From the NCBI GenBank assembly GCA_963749825.1, contig CAVVOI010000012.1, positions 1,240,001-1,304,000 of the forward strand: a DNA stretch of 64,000 nucleotides, in the 5' to 3' direction. Below are positions 63,765-64,000 of the stretch, one piece after another. The DNA is from UBA11865 sp963749825. Its GTDB lineage: Bacteria; Chloroflexota; Anaerolineae; Promineifilales; Promineifilaceae. The position numbers were made by a program, and so were the translations under genes. Each line of letters begins with the position of its first letter. Within the stretch, counting starts at the first letter, position 1. The notes below the pieces were generated by a model that saw only the letters and a list, made by a program, of their open reading frames with translations, did not search any database and was not told where the DNA came from.

Positions 63765-64000
63765 GTGCATCGTGATGAGATCCTAGAACAATTGGATATC
63801 AGCCGGGTTCGCCTTCTTGAACTAATCGAGTCACTTCCAGATGAAGCCCTGCTTGAACCCGGTACTTCTGGATCATGGTCCATTGCCGATATTCTAGCCC
63901 ACTTGACGGCCTGGGAATCGGAATTGGTGACGGCTCTGTTGCGAATCGACCAAGGTAAAATACCCGCCCGTTTCTTGGCGGCGATAGCCGATGTCGAGGC
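63765..64000 (+). CDS. DinB/ClbS-like protein, 5' part (partial)
   Basis: A GTG at 63765 follows GGAGGTT by seven bases and opens a frame that runs past the end of the window (79 residues visible). It encodes ILEQLDISRVRLLELIESL, then SWSIADILAHLTAWESELV, like the first helices of DinB/ClbS/DfsB (DUF1706) four-helix proteins. The His in AHLTAWE is the expected first metal ligand. Members are often metal-binding stress or resistance proteins. The function is unknown here. Confidence 0.65.
   Translation, partial: MHRDEILEQLDISRVRLLELIESLPDEALLEPGTSGSWSIADILAHLTAWESELVTALLRIDQGKIPARFLAAIADVE

Overview
The window looks like a chromosomal piece of an uncultured or little-studied Chloroflexota bacterium (Anaerolineae/Ardenticatenia-like). 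This is an inference from style, with no database search. The clues are surface proteins with Pro/Thr-rich linkers, repeated Val-Glu linkers after lipoboxes, many TPR, LuxR and kelch proteins, very large membrane glycosyltransferase-like proteins, and a split cytochrome b/Rieske complex next to large multiheme cytochromes. No tRNA, rRNA, CRISPR array, IS element or phage gene was recognised.

Region 1 (1-3.2 kb): the 3' end of a glycoside-hydrolase-like gene, a GPH-type sugar symporter, a class IV aminotransferase and a PrxQ/Bcp peroxiredoxin. Region 2 (3.2-12.2 kb) is a tungsten island. It holds a tungstate ABC importer (tupABC order), an HTH regulator with a metal-oxyanion-binding-like domain, MoaA, an aldehyde:ferredoxin oxidoreductase (AOR), a MoaD sulfur carrier, a small protein ending in Gly-Gly, and an unusual protoglobin-MoaD fusion. 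A 51-bp relic of a second AOR gene lies beside the regulator. Region 3 (12.2-24.5 kb) is envelope and surface: two big multi-pass proteins, two anchored surface proteins, a GT4 glycosyltransferase, a membrane TPR-like protein and a LuxR-TM-kelch protein. Region 4 (24.5-39.9 kb) is mixed: a TPR gene with an in-frame stop, a frameshifted PIG-L/LmbE deacetylase, a hydrolase, AcpS, two M16 peptidases around a lipoprotein, an ABC-2 exporter, a polysaccharide-type group (nucleotide-sugar dehydrogenase, FAD protein, flippase-like protein), an expansin and a CBM9-like surface protein.

Region 5 (39.9-62.5 kb): after a radical SAM protein and a NarL-type two-component pair comes a respiratory island. 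It has an NrfD/ferredoxin/octaheme module, two octaheme lipoproteins with collagen-like stalks, a NapC-like nine-heme protein, Rieske plus cytochrome b plus a cytochrome b C-terminal half fused to seven haem c sites, two overlapping pentaheme genes, and a cytochrome b561-like/14-haem pair. I count about 64 haem c attachment motifs in eight genes. Together they suggest a quinol-linked chain moving electrons across and out of the envelope; the terminal acceptor cannot be read from the sequence. The window ends with a membrane protein and a partial DinB-like gene.

Four genes appear disrupted (24557-25864, 25917-26781, 37472-38553, 55845-58017). Real decay, recoding and assembly error cannot be told apart from this sequence alone.
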